Shown here piece by piece: positions 12,627 to 25,006 of a DNA stretch of 64,000 nt; position 1 is the first letter of the stretch; each line of letters opens with the position of its first letter. The stretch is from the NCBI GenBank assembly GCA_019914945.1, contig CM034113.1:2418001-2482000 (forward strand). The letters are read 5' to 3'. The notes under the pieces were generated by a model. That model was not told the origin of the DNA, ran no database searches, and saw only the letters and a program-made list of their open reading frames with translations. The DNA comes from Typha latifolia (lineage: Eukaryota; Streptophyta; Magnoliopsida; Poales; Typhaceae). Both the position numbers and the translations under genes were made by a program.

Positions 12627-15600
12627 CTACATATCTTTTCTAAAAGCTCTGCCTCTTTCTTCAGATTTCACCATGAGGTCACAAGTTCCTTTGCCTGTGG
12701 GTATTCCTAATGCATGAGCAAAAATTCTTTTAGCAGCTCCTATCTGCTCTTTCTGCAAACTTTCATTGTTGACCACTCTACCATTGCTCACATTTTCATC
12801 TAAACTCGCCTTAGACATGCCGGTATCCTCAGCACCATCATTTTTCTTGAAAGAGGTGGTGTTGATGCAATTGCTGCTTTGGCCTGATGGCTTGTCAAAT
12901 GTCTTCCTATTGCGTGAAATCACTTCACCATTAGGGACAACATTCCTTTCACTGACTTCTCTGTTCAGATGCAAGTTATTCTCCTCACACCCATCATTGA
13001 TCAGTTCTATTGCAGTTCTGTTGTTGTGGCTTTTCAGCAGGGAAATGTTCTCATTGGAAGAACAAATTTTCTGACCAAGTGCATGGGCAATCATCCGCCG
13101 TGCAACCACAGGAACTTTTCGGGGTTTTGGTGCTATGACATCCTTTTCTTCACACACATGTAAAGCAAAGATTCTATCACGAGCAGCTTGATAAGCAGCT
13201 TCTCTGTCCTCAAGTGATGTTGACAGTGACAATGACTGCATCGACTTCAAAGCTGGAAGAAAATGTTGCAACAATCATTGGCTTAACCTTAATATTCCTA
13301 TACAAGCTTAATGACATTGATTGTGTTGACTTCACTAAAGAGCACAAAAAATAAGGGACACTGTTAACCAGACCAAGTAGCTTATCTTAATCTTGAATTC
13401 TTGATAGTGAAATAAAAAAGCATAATGAGAATCTATTTTACTTCTTCATCAGACCACTTTCAAAATAATAGCTTCTGTAAACTCATGATCATGGTTCTTA
13501 CTGTAAAACAAAACTCTAATTTCAAATCCCTACAACAGAAAATTATTAGAAATTTGTCGGGTTAAATTATACAGAGCTATCACTTTTCTCTCAATAACTA
13601 CTGATGATACAACAGCAAAGCCTTTAGCCCCAACTATTTGAGGTCAAAGGAAAAATGTTCATATAAGAGCATGGATGCTTCGCAAAACTTTAGTTGGAAA
13701 ACTTGAAACAGTTAATGAAATAACGAATATATTACATGGTCTACAATGTCTTTTCCTAGAAGCTTTGAACTAGTGCTCATCACATAATAACATCACGAGC
13801 AACAAATTGATCATCATTTCACTCTCATTTTAATTTTTAACTTCTGAAATTAGGTTGATGACATTGCTATCTGTTTATGGTGTTTGTACCCACCAAGTCT
13901 GCTGATTATACATTTATGAGGGGTTTGCTTTCACATGAACTCAATAGATTCGTTAATGGTTAGTGGTATGGTACCATAAGTCATTTCTCATCTGTCTATT
14001 ATAGTGGACCTTAAAAAGCTCATGTTGGCACGAGGGATTGCAGATGATAACATTGAATTTGAAAAGAATATTCTTTTTCTTTTTTGCGTCCTTTCTTTAA
14101 GCATTAGTTTGCAGAACCACTTACTGTAGGAACATACTAGTGAAAGTAGTTAAAATCTACTGATTCTATCTGACATCAGAGAGTGATGAATCTTTCGCTA
14201 AGAGAAAACACCACCTTAAAAGTTGCCCTCTTCTGTACAACCAAAGATTGGTCCTCTTAAGAGTAGAGCATAAAAACCATAACATATGCAAGAAGGGAGT
14301 ATTCCATTTAAGCTATTGAATTTTTCCACTCTTCCCATTTGCTCTTATAATTTAATGTACTAAAATAAGCCAGTGCTCTGTGAAGCCAAGGGACAATGTA
14401 GTGAATATGTTATAGGCTAGGTGTAATACAAGCACATATGCAATCCACTATATATGTATATGTGTGTATGTGTGTGTGTATATATTACATGTACAGGCCA
14501 ACACTATAAATTTGTTATAAAAATTATTTCTATTAGGATGTTGTAATAAATATCATGTTTACGTTTAAAATGATCTACTGAAGGAAGTGCATTGATGACC
14601 TTATAATTAATAAAGATAAAAATTACAAAGATGCCCAATTTGCGCTTAATCTGCATAAATCCACTGACACTGTGCTAAGCTTTTGAAGTTGCTTATTTAC
14701 CTCACTATGTGATCCAGTTGAATTTGAATGAGCTAACCAAATCTTGGAACACTCATAACCTAGTCATGCTGCTTTGCTTCCTCTACTTATTTGATAATTC
14801 ATCTTCTTGAAAACTTCACCAAAATTTGTCCAGTCCTCACATCTTAATTTGCCTTGTCTTTGTTGGGAATGCGTGCTTACCTCAATATTTCTCCTACTTA
14901 GACTTGCTTCATCATACTGCTTTAATACATTTGTACAGTAACAATTTAACTTATTATGTGAACAATACAATAATAAGCAATATGAATTTGGTACTAATCA
15001 CTAAGTGAGCATTTTAAAAGGCCTAAGTCATTCAATATGAGTTTAATAATCAGCTGAAATTATTTAAACCAATCTGGTAGACCTCACTCACTTCAAAAGA
15101 AAAACCACACCTTGAGGTTCCAACTTCAAGTACCACACAACAATATGCCACCTTGAAAGCTTCGCTCAGTTTGTTTTAAGCAATCATATGGATCCAAAAT
15201 TGCAATTCATTTCTATATCATCTAGCATTAGGTCAAAGCATCTCAATGACTTGCACGACTAAATAGACACTCTTATTGTCATAGTTATTAGAACCAGACC
15301 AGACAAGACAGAGTGGTCAGGCAGTCAGCTCTTACTTTTGCAAAGTTACCTAGTTATCCTTAATATTTAATTACTCTATTCTTTACCCTAAGGGTAATTC
15401 AATCCTAAAGTTCTAAAAATATTTAGTTAATAACATATTTATGTTTTAAAATATGTGATTGCTCATTTATCAAATAATTTGACTTCTATGTCTTTTTAAT
15501 TTCATGTTTCTTGCTACGAAGTTGTATTTATGTGTTGAAAAATTTAGTTAAAACATACTATTGTGTTACAATTCAAAATTTGATCAAAATGTTGTTACCT

Positions 15601-18600
15601 GTGATATGCAAAACCAAGTTTTAAAAAATTTGAAGTTGTTAAACATAAAGATTATTTAAAATGGCTAAGTAATAAAGACATGATTATACTACTTTCATAG
15701 ATATTTTACTTTTTAGAATTATTTAAAATTATCTATATATTGTTCATATATTTTAAAAAATCAGCGATCCGATCGAATGAACCTTTGGTTGAACCAATAA
15801 ACCATTGACCCGACCTTAGACCGGATCAACATGCAGTCTGAATCTAATAACTACGGTCATTGTTATCCTTCTGTTTTTCAATTCTCAAAGAATCTCAATG
15901 GACTGCATGCATGATCCATGGTCATATGTCTGAATTCTGATGCATGCCTCTAAATTTATAATCAAATGCCATACAAAACATAATAGCTCAATAAATAAAT
16001 GGCAAAGGGAAATTCAGCAAGTATAACATACAGAGGAAATGGAAGATAGTTACCTGAAGCTTCTCTCCTTAGGATATGATGAGATGATGCAGGAGACTCA
16101 TATTCATCATACTGCCACAAAATATCACTGACCAGAACTGATGGACTGCAATACAAATTAATATATAGTTAGTAAACTTGCAAAAATGAACAGGTGTGGT
16201 TACAAGCAACTGAGACAACTAGTAAATTCACCAATACAAGACAAAGTACCTAATTGAAGCAGCACAATAGTACACAACTCTTAGGCTATGTTTACTTGTG
16301 ATACAATTCGGACTTCACCGATATTGTCTTGAGCATGGATACATTTTATGGATGTCTTTTATTTTTGTTTTAGCGTTTATTTCAAAGAAAAATAAATTTT
16401 CTGTAGGTCGTGTTCGAACGTGGGTGGATGCGTTCGAATGCGCTTACGAACGTCTACATTAGGTTCACAAAAACAGAGAACGCAAAATATGCATTCAAAA
16501 ACGATCGGGCGGGTTCGAACGCCTGTATCAGGTTCGCATCGACAGAGAACGCTTTTAGTGCATTCGAACGCGTTCGACCCCGTTCGAACGCGGTCGGCGA
16601 AAATTTACTATTTCTAGGGTTAATAATTATCATTTTTGAATTGTTTGGTTAACCTCTAAAGGTATGGATAGCAACCAAGGAGTTATTATTGAATGAAGTG
16701 AGTTTTTGCCCTAATCTTCTTCTTTTCCTTCTCTCTCGTTTCCTCATTCCCCGGCTCCGCCGCTTCTAGCCTCCCTCGACCGGCTACTCACCTTAGTCCT
16801 TTAGAGGCAGCCCACTCCTCCCCCTTATTCAAATCTATCTACCCTTGCCCTAAACCTTCCATCATCCATAATCCCACCATCACCACCTTGCTCACCAGTG
16901 CCATCTCATTACCATCGGCCTACCACCTCCATAATCTACCTAGGATCTCGTGCCCTCCATCCACTAATCCAGACGGCTCCTTGACGTTCGTCTACTTAAT
17001 TGAAGATATCTCTAGATTCCGCTGTCCGATTTCCCTAAAATTAAATTCATTGGAAAGCTCTTTTCTAGGGCTAGAACATATCAAAATTTCACGTTAATCC
17101 GATGGCTATAATTTTCGAAACTTTTTCTAAAGTTTCGTGCCAAGTCTTGTCCAGATCTAAAAACGGAATAGATCAAACTTTAACCCAAAGGGAGATAGTA
17201 TCAGCTTGCAAGATACAAAGATAGGAATGGATCAGTAATTCTATGGTCCTAACAAAATCCCATGTTTCTCATGGAAAATTTGGTCCAAACTTGGAATCCA
17301 AACTAGATACATAACCCCAAAAAAGTGGACGTGACATCCCACGGCTAGGGTGGTACAGCGTCTCCAAGTTTAGGGGATTATCTTTTATTAAACAACGATA
17401 TCTTACATATTTTAATACATAATATCTTCATATGTTTTTCCACAGAGTCCACTGATCGACAAGAAAGACTTCTCATCTCCAGCTATCCTTCGCTCCTACC
17501 CCTCCATAAAAATATCTCTCATCTCTTCCCTTTAAAAGGTCTCAGAATTTGTACACATATACCACAATCTAGCTTTTTCTCCTCAATAGACCGAACATAT
17601 ATACAATGAATGAACTAATGCACTGTTCAATAATTTATGTACATGATTACAAGTGAAATTATATCTTGAGGTACATATATTGCTTTTTATCTTATTCAAA
17701 TGTAGTATAGTTAGTTGACAGAACATGAGAGATTGCATATGAAGATCTAAGATGATAGATAGTTCAAGTCATGGTTGATAGGATTTGGCGATCCCAATCC
17801 GGATCGAGGCCCAATCACAGTTAGTTGATTGGGATCTAGTAGGATTAGCTTGGATTGACCGATTCAGATCAAGATGTCAATAGGGTCAAATCCATAATAT
17901 ATCTAACCCAAATCCAACCCAGGGATATCAATTTTAGTAATTTGATTAATATCAGTTAATCAAAATAACATAAAAAGATGTTAAATAAAATTTTTAGAGA
18001 AAATGAGGGGTTGAGTTATAAAATCCTCAAATACGAGGTTTGAATCACAAAATAGACAAAATGTAGGGTGTAATTTGTAAAATTCCCTAAAAAATTATTA
18101 TCCAAAAAATGTTAAGATAAAAGAAAGAAAGCTATATATTTAGTATCTATATTCATAAAACCTTAGAATAAATTATAACAGAAATTGATATGAAACTCAA
18201 AATGTTAATGAAAACATTGAAACCTAATTCAACTAATAATCTAATTAATTTGAATCTTTAAATGGCTTTTAAGTTATATGTTTAATTTATTATCAAATAA
18301 ACAGCCTTAAAGTATCATAAAGGATTGGATAATCGTATATACATATAAAGTATATATTTTATATCATTTTTTAACACAAAAAAAAGACATAGGAATGAAC
18401 GATCTAAGAAATATATCATAGCCATATTAGAGAAGTATTCCGCCGTATAGGAGTCTTATCCCATCGTATCAATGCCGTATCAAAAAATTAAAATTAATTA
18501 TTTTAATTCAGATACTCCTCTAGCCATATCTAATACATATCAGATACCGATGCTTTATAGATTGTGAAATGAGGATGTGATTTGATAATCTCATAGCATG

Positions 18601-21600
18601 GCCACCCCATAGGATAAACCTAGGCTGACTAATCCCACCTTATTCAAAGGAGGTAGCCAAACACAAATTTAAAAGAAAAGAAAAAAAGGCTCTAATAAAC
18701 TTTTAATATAAAAAGGAAGTATAAATGTTTAAATATTGTCAAAATGCTCCAAAGCCATTAAATCATTGAGCTGTTAAAGTCAAGAACCAACTCATTATAA
18801 TAACAAAAAATTTTGCAATTAACACCCTACACTCTCCATTTTCAATATTTATAAATTAAGCCTTATGTTTTATTAAATATGTGTAAAACACCATCCTCTT
18901 GTTAGATCTGTTAATTAAACTTAAGCAAACCCTATTTTAAATTAACTACAGTAAAAATATTACGAAAAATACCCTCACTCAAGCTATGCCCAATCTTACC
19001 CAAGTTATACCTAACCTTACACAAGCATATACCAAGCCAATTTGCTCTCTTGCTCTAGAAGGAAGGGCATTTTAGTCATATAAAAAAACTCGCAATCAAA
19101 GGTGAAAGCAAGAAAAAGACGAGATATTTATAGTTGACAAAATATTCTCTTTTTATGCCACCTACTACAAAATATTCTCTTTTTATGCCCAATCTTGCCC
19201 AAATTATACCTAACCTTACACAAGCATATACCAAGCCAATTTGCTCTCTTGCTCTAGAAGGAAGGGCATTTTAGTCATATAAAAAAACTCGCAATCAAAG
19301 GTGAAAGCAAGAAAAAGACGAGATATTTATAGTTGACAAAATATTCTCTTTTTATGCCACCTACTATTAATGGTGTTAATGTTAACCTAATTCAAAGTAT
19401 TTTCTGCATATATCCGATAGAACATAGGGCTCAATTTGTAAATATTGAAAATAGAGGGTGTAAACTACAAGGTTAAAAGGCAGGGTGTAAATACAAATTT
19501 CCCTATAATAATAGACACATCAAGCTACAAATATTTAAGTGACATTAGTAGAAGTTCAATTTGCTTAGCAATGAATGAACTCAATGAAGTTATAAGATCT
19601 TTGAAAAATATATGAGATGATATTGTCAAAGTATAAATGGACAAAAAATCCTGCATAACAATTAATTTGATCTGTAGAGACATCTCATTAGTACTTTTCT
19701 AATAGCTGCAAGCATGATTAGCACCTATAGCAGAAATAATGTCCCTCAGGATGTACTAATGGACTTTAATTGGCTTGATTAAAATGGCTTCTACATAATC
19801 TAGTATAGCTAGCTATGAAATGAAGAACCTTTCATAAATTACATGCAGTCAGAACCTCATCAACATACTGCATGTAAAGAAATTTCATAGCAGTATTTCC
19901 AATAACAGATGTAAAGAAATTCTTAGAATTGAGAAAAATAAAGTGAAGAAATAATGAAAGCACTTTGCACCTACATAGCTGTTTCCGGGCAACGTTCAAG
20001 AACTAAATGGCGATTATCTCCTTCACCAACTGATTCATGAGCAAAACTAAGAAGAGTAACAAAATCAATTGTGAGTAAAAGCAGATGATGGGGAGAACCA
20101 ACAAAATAAAGAACTTATAGTAGCAGATGAAACAAAAATCTTGACACGCAGAAACCAAAAGAGCAAGACAAAATTGAGAATGAAGGAAATAAGTCCTACC
20201 CAAAAATATCAGCAAGGCGATGTGAAAGCAAGCGGTCATATGGGTTCATTGGTTGGAGTTCCAAGATCCCATCTACACTGCATGGGAAAAAATTAACTTA
20301 AAGGTTAAATACAACAGCAACAAGAAGTAAAAGTTTCCATTTAGAAACTATTAAGCATTTTAGTTAATCAAAAAAAGAAAAAGAGGAACTGATAGAGATT
20401 CATTATGCACTACAAAAATACACGACCACAAAAGTTGAAAAAAATAAATAAAAGAGGATCCAATAATGGCACATAATACTGTATCAGTATTTTAAAAAGG
20501 CAATCGAACAGAAACTAGAGGTGAGTGCTACCCAGTTCAAAGCACCTTCACAGAGAGTTGGTAACTTATCTCTTACCATATTGTTTCATTCTACTTTGAT
20601 TGTACATATAATCCTATTATCTTTTTCCACTCCAATCCGTGTATCTTCTCTTTGACAATTGCTTCACTAGAACAAATGCAACTTTATCATTAGTGATGGG
20701 TAAGAAATCATCTAATCATTGAGATTCACAAACTAAGCATCCCCTTTCCTAGAACGTCCCAATTTGTCAATTTTTCTTCAAAATTCATGTAGGCACCGAG
20801 CTCCCTTGCCTACTTTATCTACTTCAGTTATAACTAAAAATATTGTAATGTGCAAATTATAACAAATTTGATCATTGTCCAGACATTTTTCTCAAATCCA
20901 GTACCCTTTTAACCTCTAAGAACTTATAACAAAAAAACTCATGATTACATAGATGAAATAAAGGAGAAAGAAAGGGATCCATAATTATGGGTATGCTGCC
21001 TTCCCAAAAAGAAAATAATTTTAATCGAAATTTAGTGGAAAACAATTTCCCAAGTTTAGAACTTTCTAAAAAGGTCAACATTGATGAGGGCAACAAGGAT
21101 TACTGATGCCTGGCACTATGTATAGTAGGCAATACATGTCGAGAGGACTGACTGCAAGCACACAAATTTTTCTCAACAGCAATATGATGACTATCCAAAG
21201 TGCTAAAACCTAAGATAAACCCCTCCTAAAAATCTGCTACACATGAAAATAGTTTAGACAAGGGATAAAGATGGAATTTTCCATTAAATTAATAGCATAC
21301 CACCAAATGATCATGTAAAACCAATTAAGTAAAATGCATGGATGTATAAGTAGTCTATTGCATATATCTGTGTACATACATGCTCATGTGTCTGTGTATG
21401 GAAGTATGACCATAGTTTGTGGTCATACTTACATACATCACAATAATTATTTGCTTGTTACATAATTACCTTGTATCTTCTTGTAGAAAATTAACCATCA
21501 CGTCCTCTGTGGAGAGGATAAGGTGTTTGCTATATAAATTGTCCTTGATAAGAGAAGCCAGCTCCTCCACCTGTGAGTTTGTTCAACATATAAGTATATA

Positions 21601-23031
21601 ACACGGTATACAAAAATACAAATTCCCTCCAGATTTAACTCATGAGTAATAGTCAAAGTTACAACTTAAGTGTCAAACTCCTGTACTAAGTAGCACTGAT
21701 GAGCAAAGCATAAAAAATTATGAAAAATATTTTTCAGCTTCAAGTTAAATTTATTGCTCTCTATTTGGGTAAGCATAATACTTGGACGTTTCTCCTTCCT
21801 GAAGTCACATCTTCTCCTTCCTTCTCCTAATCTGCACTATTAAAAGTCCTTCCAAATTATTTATTAAGAAATGAGAACAGAGATCATCTCTAATAGCGAG
21901 AGGTGATGACGATTATAGGGGAAATCATGGAGCGAAGATAAGAGAGAAGGCTTGGAAAGCTGAATATGGTATGGCACAGGTTTCTCTCTTTCCTAATCAT
22001 CTTAAATTTAAAATCCTATTTAATGTGGGAGACATCTCATGCAGGGAATATAATTATGGTTACCAACATTGGATGCATTCGCTCGAGTCCATCTAACATC
22101 CCCTCGATATAATTATGATTACCTTCCATAAAGTGTAAGCTCAACTTTCTAATCTATTCCAATAATTCAAAGCCTTCTTGTAAACCATGATGAATTGTTC
22201 TACTCTCTGCCTATACAATATTTTCTCTCACTCTTTCCAACTTACAAGTCTTTATTATACCTTTCCTTTGTAGCACCAGATACTAAATGTTCTCTTTATT
22301 TTATTTTTTTCTCCCAATCTATTGGCTAGTGTACTTTTTGTAGGACTGCTACTACTGTTCCAACTGCAATTAGCATCACCATGAAAATACCCTACTTTTA
22401 GTTATTAACTGCCTACTGATATTGTTTTCACTTCTGTATTGAGTCTATTAACAATTAGAACACTTCTGAGTACACAAAAAATGATTGGATAACCACCTGG
22501 AATTAATATTATTAATTCAACCTGCAATTGGATAACTTTAGTTTACATCAGAAGGTTTAGCTTACTAAAATTTCGTAGTCACTTCATGGCTAATTCAAGT
22601 GCATCAAACAACATAAACATCTGGTTAGAGAATAATTAAGCGCCGTTAACACTGGGCCTGCCAACCAAACCACTCACAATCTATGTCTTGACCAATATGT
22701 AGAAAGTACTGCTGAGCCAAATACAAAATCACAATAAACTAGTTTCCACTAGTTCTCCATCAATTAATTAGAAAAACCGTGAAAGAATAATGATAATTAC
22801 AATCTTTTCAACAAGAAGCACTATGGTATACGACAAAAGTTATGATTTTTACTATTATGTAAAGATACCTACGTTGAAAAGTATCCATATTTACACGAAA
22901 CAAAGAATAATTTAAAACTTTCCCAAACGGGTTCACGAAAAATTTTGGGGGAATGAAAGAGAGCGAGCGAAAGAGGAATTGGGATTGAGAGGAAAAAGAT
23001 TCGCTACCATTGCGAATTGGGTCATCGCCAT
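12627..23031 (-). CDS. R3H-SUZ domain RNA-binding protein, complete, 330 aa
   Basis: Six exons join in frame: 23031-23008, 21570-21470, 20277-20200, 20046-19975, 16145-16054, 13252-12627. The N-terminus reads MAMTQFAM then VEELASLIKDNLYSKHL, as I recall for plant proteins of this family. Residues about 35-110 hold the R3H domain of the encore/ARPP21 class, with LELQPMNPYDRLLSHRLADI, the R-x3-H motif in RLLSHRLAD, and DNRHLVLERCPE. PSVLVSDILWQYDEYES follows. The SUZ-like motif EDREAAYQAARDRIF is near residue 140, and PRKVPVVARRMIAHALGQ and a repeated AKRIFAHALGIP element come after. R3H and SUZ domains bind single-stranded nucleic acid, so a cytoplasmic mRNA-binding role is likely. Arabidopsis At3g56680 and At2g40960 are similar in layout and length. 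Exon 1 has only eight codons. Introns reach 2.8 and 3.8 kb because of transposon insertions. Confidence 0.92.
14452..14487. repeat. TG/TA microsatellite in R3H intron 5
   Basis: An alternating run of TATATG, TGTGTG and TATATA units. Its location inside an intron makes it a likely length-polymorphic marker. Confidence 0.7.
15279..15858. mobile_element. hAT-like MITE in R3H intron 5
   Basis: The left end reads CATAGTTATTAGAACCAGAC and the right end, reverse-complemented, reads CCGTAGTTATTAGATTCAGA, so the ends form an imperfect terminal inverted repeat of about 20 bp. A GGTTGAACCAATAAACC / ACCCGACC type subterminal motif near the right end recalls the common plant GTTATTAGAACCGG non-autonomous elements. 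There is no coding capacity; the interior is AT-rich. Flanking TTATTGT and TCATTGTTAT are similar but do not give a clean target-site duplication. Confidence 0.6.
16299..17203 (+). mobile_element. Solo LTR of the GTTCGAAC-rich gypsy family, in R3H intron 4
   Basis: It starts TGATACAATTCGG and ends AGTATCA, about 905 bp, close to the 930-bp LTR at 55145-56074, which also starts TGATAC and ends ATCA. Flanking pentamers are ACTTG (left) and GCTTG (right), a near-perfect 5-bp duplication. The U3 part (16405-16600) is packed with GTTCGAAC and GTTCGAA palindromes; later comes CTAGGGTTAATAA and TTTGGTTAACCTCTAAAGG, which aligns with the TATA region of the other copies, then a CT-rich leader. It lies opposite to the R3H transcript. 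No internal region is present, so this is a recombined solo LTR. Confidence 0.75.
18804..19503. mobile_element. MITE with AACACCCT-type inverted ends and 8-bp duplication (copy C), containing a 199-bp tandem duplication
   Basis: TATAATAA occurs at 18796-18803 and again at 19504-19511, flanking the element. The left end (AATTTTGCAATTAACACCCT) and the reverse complement of the right end (AAATTTGTATTTACACCCTG) match, and the match resumes further in at TTTTCAATATTTATAAATTA. There is no coding frame. An 8-bp duplication and long AT-rich inverted ends fit a Mutator-type MITE. Inside it a 199-bp unit is present twice. It lies in intron 4 of the R3H gene. Confidence 0.72.
18985..19366. repeat. 199-bp tandem duplication inside MITE copy C
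   Basis: Unit 1 starts at 18985 (TATGCCCAATCTTACCC) and unit 2 at 19184 (TATGCCCAATCTTGCCC), an exact 199-bp offset followed over about 180 bp with only a few substitutions near the start. The units meet at a repeated AAAATATTCTCTTTTTATGCC, a likely recombination microhomology. Confidence 0.9.
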
Positions 23032-23320
23032 GGTTGGGTGTTGACACCGAAGACGAAATTAGTGTCCCTTGGAAGAGAGCAATCCGCGGCACGAAGAGAT
23101 GTGGATAGAGAGAGTCTGAAACCCTAGAACGGAGGAGGGCAGAAGAAGAGTCTTTCCACCTAGCTAGGGAAAGGGAAAAGGGGAAAGGGAAAAGGATTCA
23201 GTAGTTATATGAATGGGTTGGGTCTAGTTGGGATTGGTCCAAGTCCCCAACTTAGGTTGATTTGAATTCATTAAGGGTGATAGTTTTTTTATTTAAATCG
23301 AAGGTTTGAATTTAGCATAA
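23032..23320. promoter_or_regulatory. Upstream region of the R3H-SUZ gene
   Basis: GC-moderate sequence directly before the reverse-strand ATG at 23031 probably contains the 5' UTR. A GGGAAA-type purine repeat (on the + strand) is at 23161-23200, seen as a CT-rich leader on the coding strand, a common plant 5' UTR feature. No clear TATA box was identified. Confidence 0.4.
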
Positions 23321-23938
23321 TTTTTTTTTACTTTTATTTTTTGACAAAAGACTACGCCTTGTTTTATTGAAAAAATAAACATTTTAACAAGAACACAGCA
23401 AAGTTTTGATGGAGCTGACCACCAACACTTGTATAGCATGTTCCCCATATCTAAAATATTTACAGATAGCACAAAACTAGAAAAGAAATTAGACAACGTA
23501 ACCACTTATACTAGCAAACAAAACGAACAATACCAAGCTCCAAGACCATTATAACATCCCCCATCACCTAGATAGAAGTTTAATAAGCTATCTCACCACC
23601 ATAACAGTTGGTAACAATCTAAGAGCATATGAGACAAAATCATCGCAATGTCTTCTAGGTTAGAAGAGTCTTTGATCAGTCGTCCACCTCTAGGTTCACC
23701 ACGTTTGGAGAATTTTCCTTTTTAGCCTTCTTTATCTTGTGCGTCTCTTGACTATCTGTCCAATAGGAGAATAAGGTTGTTATTTTATGCTATAAAGTAT
23801 TTCAAATTTTTTTACTGTTGTTAAAGATTCAATTGTTTCTTTTAAGTCACACACTCTAAATCATAGCAGTAATTCATATTAATAACATCTTATTATCATC
23901 TTTCTTAAGCATATTTTTCTCCCCCACAGACCACTCTT

Positions 23939-25006
23939 TTACATATTTAGGAAAGATCATGGGCTTGAGCAAACTAACTTTTCCCATAATCTTCTTTATA
24001 TAACTGCACTTCAAAAACAAATGATTTATAGCTCATATTTAGAGCTATTTTTATTTGCCAAATCATTGGGGGTCTTTTAGGTATAACACCTCCATTATTT
24101 AAAAATTTCACGATGTAATTTTCATTGTTATTTAAATGTCGTATATGGATTTCTTTGTCATTCAATAAGATAGTGCCACCGATCTCAACCAGCTTTTTAA
24201 TTTCCTTCTCCTCTTCCTTTTGAATATCTAATAAATGTCTTGTATATTTCAAATTCCAGTGAGTTCCATCCACACCTTATTTAGGGTTAAGTTTGTATCA
24301 TATGCGATAGTGTAGAGTTGTTGAAATTGGGTAGCTATGGTGCTCTTTGCCAGCCAAATATCAGTCCAGAAATTTACCCTTTTCCCATATCTCACTCTCC
24401 AAGATAGATTAGATTTAAAAACTTTAGCAATACTCAACACTCCTTTCTAGAAAGGCGATACTCTAGCTAGTATCCCAAATTGGAAGGTCTCAGTCTTGGC
24501 CCTCTTATAATATCTGTGCCTAATCACTTCTGTCTAAAGATGGTTTTTCGAGTTTAGAAGTCTCCACCACCAATTAGCTAAAAGAGCATGTTCATATTAT
24601 TAAGATCAAAAACTCCCATACCCCCAACCCTTTTCGCAGATCTTTCTCCAATTCAGAGAGTATCCATTTTTTTCTTCTATAGTACTAGTACAAAAAAATA
24701 TTCTTTTCAAGTAATCAATCCTCTTCTAAACCCAACCTAATAAGTTAAAAGATGGGAGATAATAAAGCGGTATAGAACTCATAACTGAATTTATCAAAGT
24801 GATTCTCCCTACGTGAGAGAAGCTTCCCTTTCAACCTGCCAATCTCTTTTTAATTTATCAATAATAGATATCTAATCATATTTTCTAAGTTTATTGTATG
24901 TAAAGGTACACCTAAATATTTGATTGGAAGCTTTTCCACCCAACAATTCAATAATTTCACTAATCTTTCACCCTTTTTTTTTTTAAATTGATCTTCAAAC
25001 CTGAAT
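23939..25006 (-). mobile_element. LINE 3' part: end of reverse transcriptase and zf-RVT region, decayed
   Basis: On the reverse strand the frames read SGLKINLKK, then after a shift in an A-run LLNCWVEKLPIKYLGVPLH (24890-24990), the usual end of a plant LINE reverse transcriptase. WRVRYGKRVNFWTDIWL (24360-24410) and PPMIWQIKIALN (near 24040) belong to the zinc-binding region that follows it. Frames are broken by stops and shifts. The T-rich tract at 23319-23341 may be the copy of the poly(A) tail, which would put the 3' end there. The rest of the same element lies at 28054-29290, beyond a large insertion. Confidence 0.75.

Noticed and set aside
16500..16600. Possible tRNA gene because of GGTTCGAA-like B-box words
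   Set aside because: No A box at the right distance, no cloverleaf or acceptor stem; the words are part of the LTR palindrome cluster.
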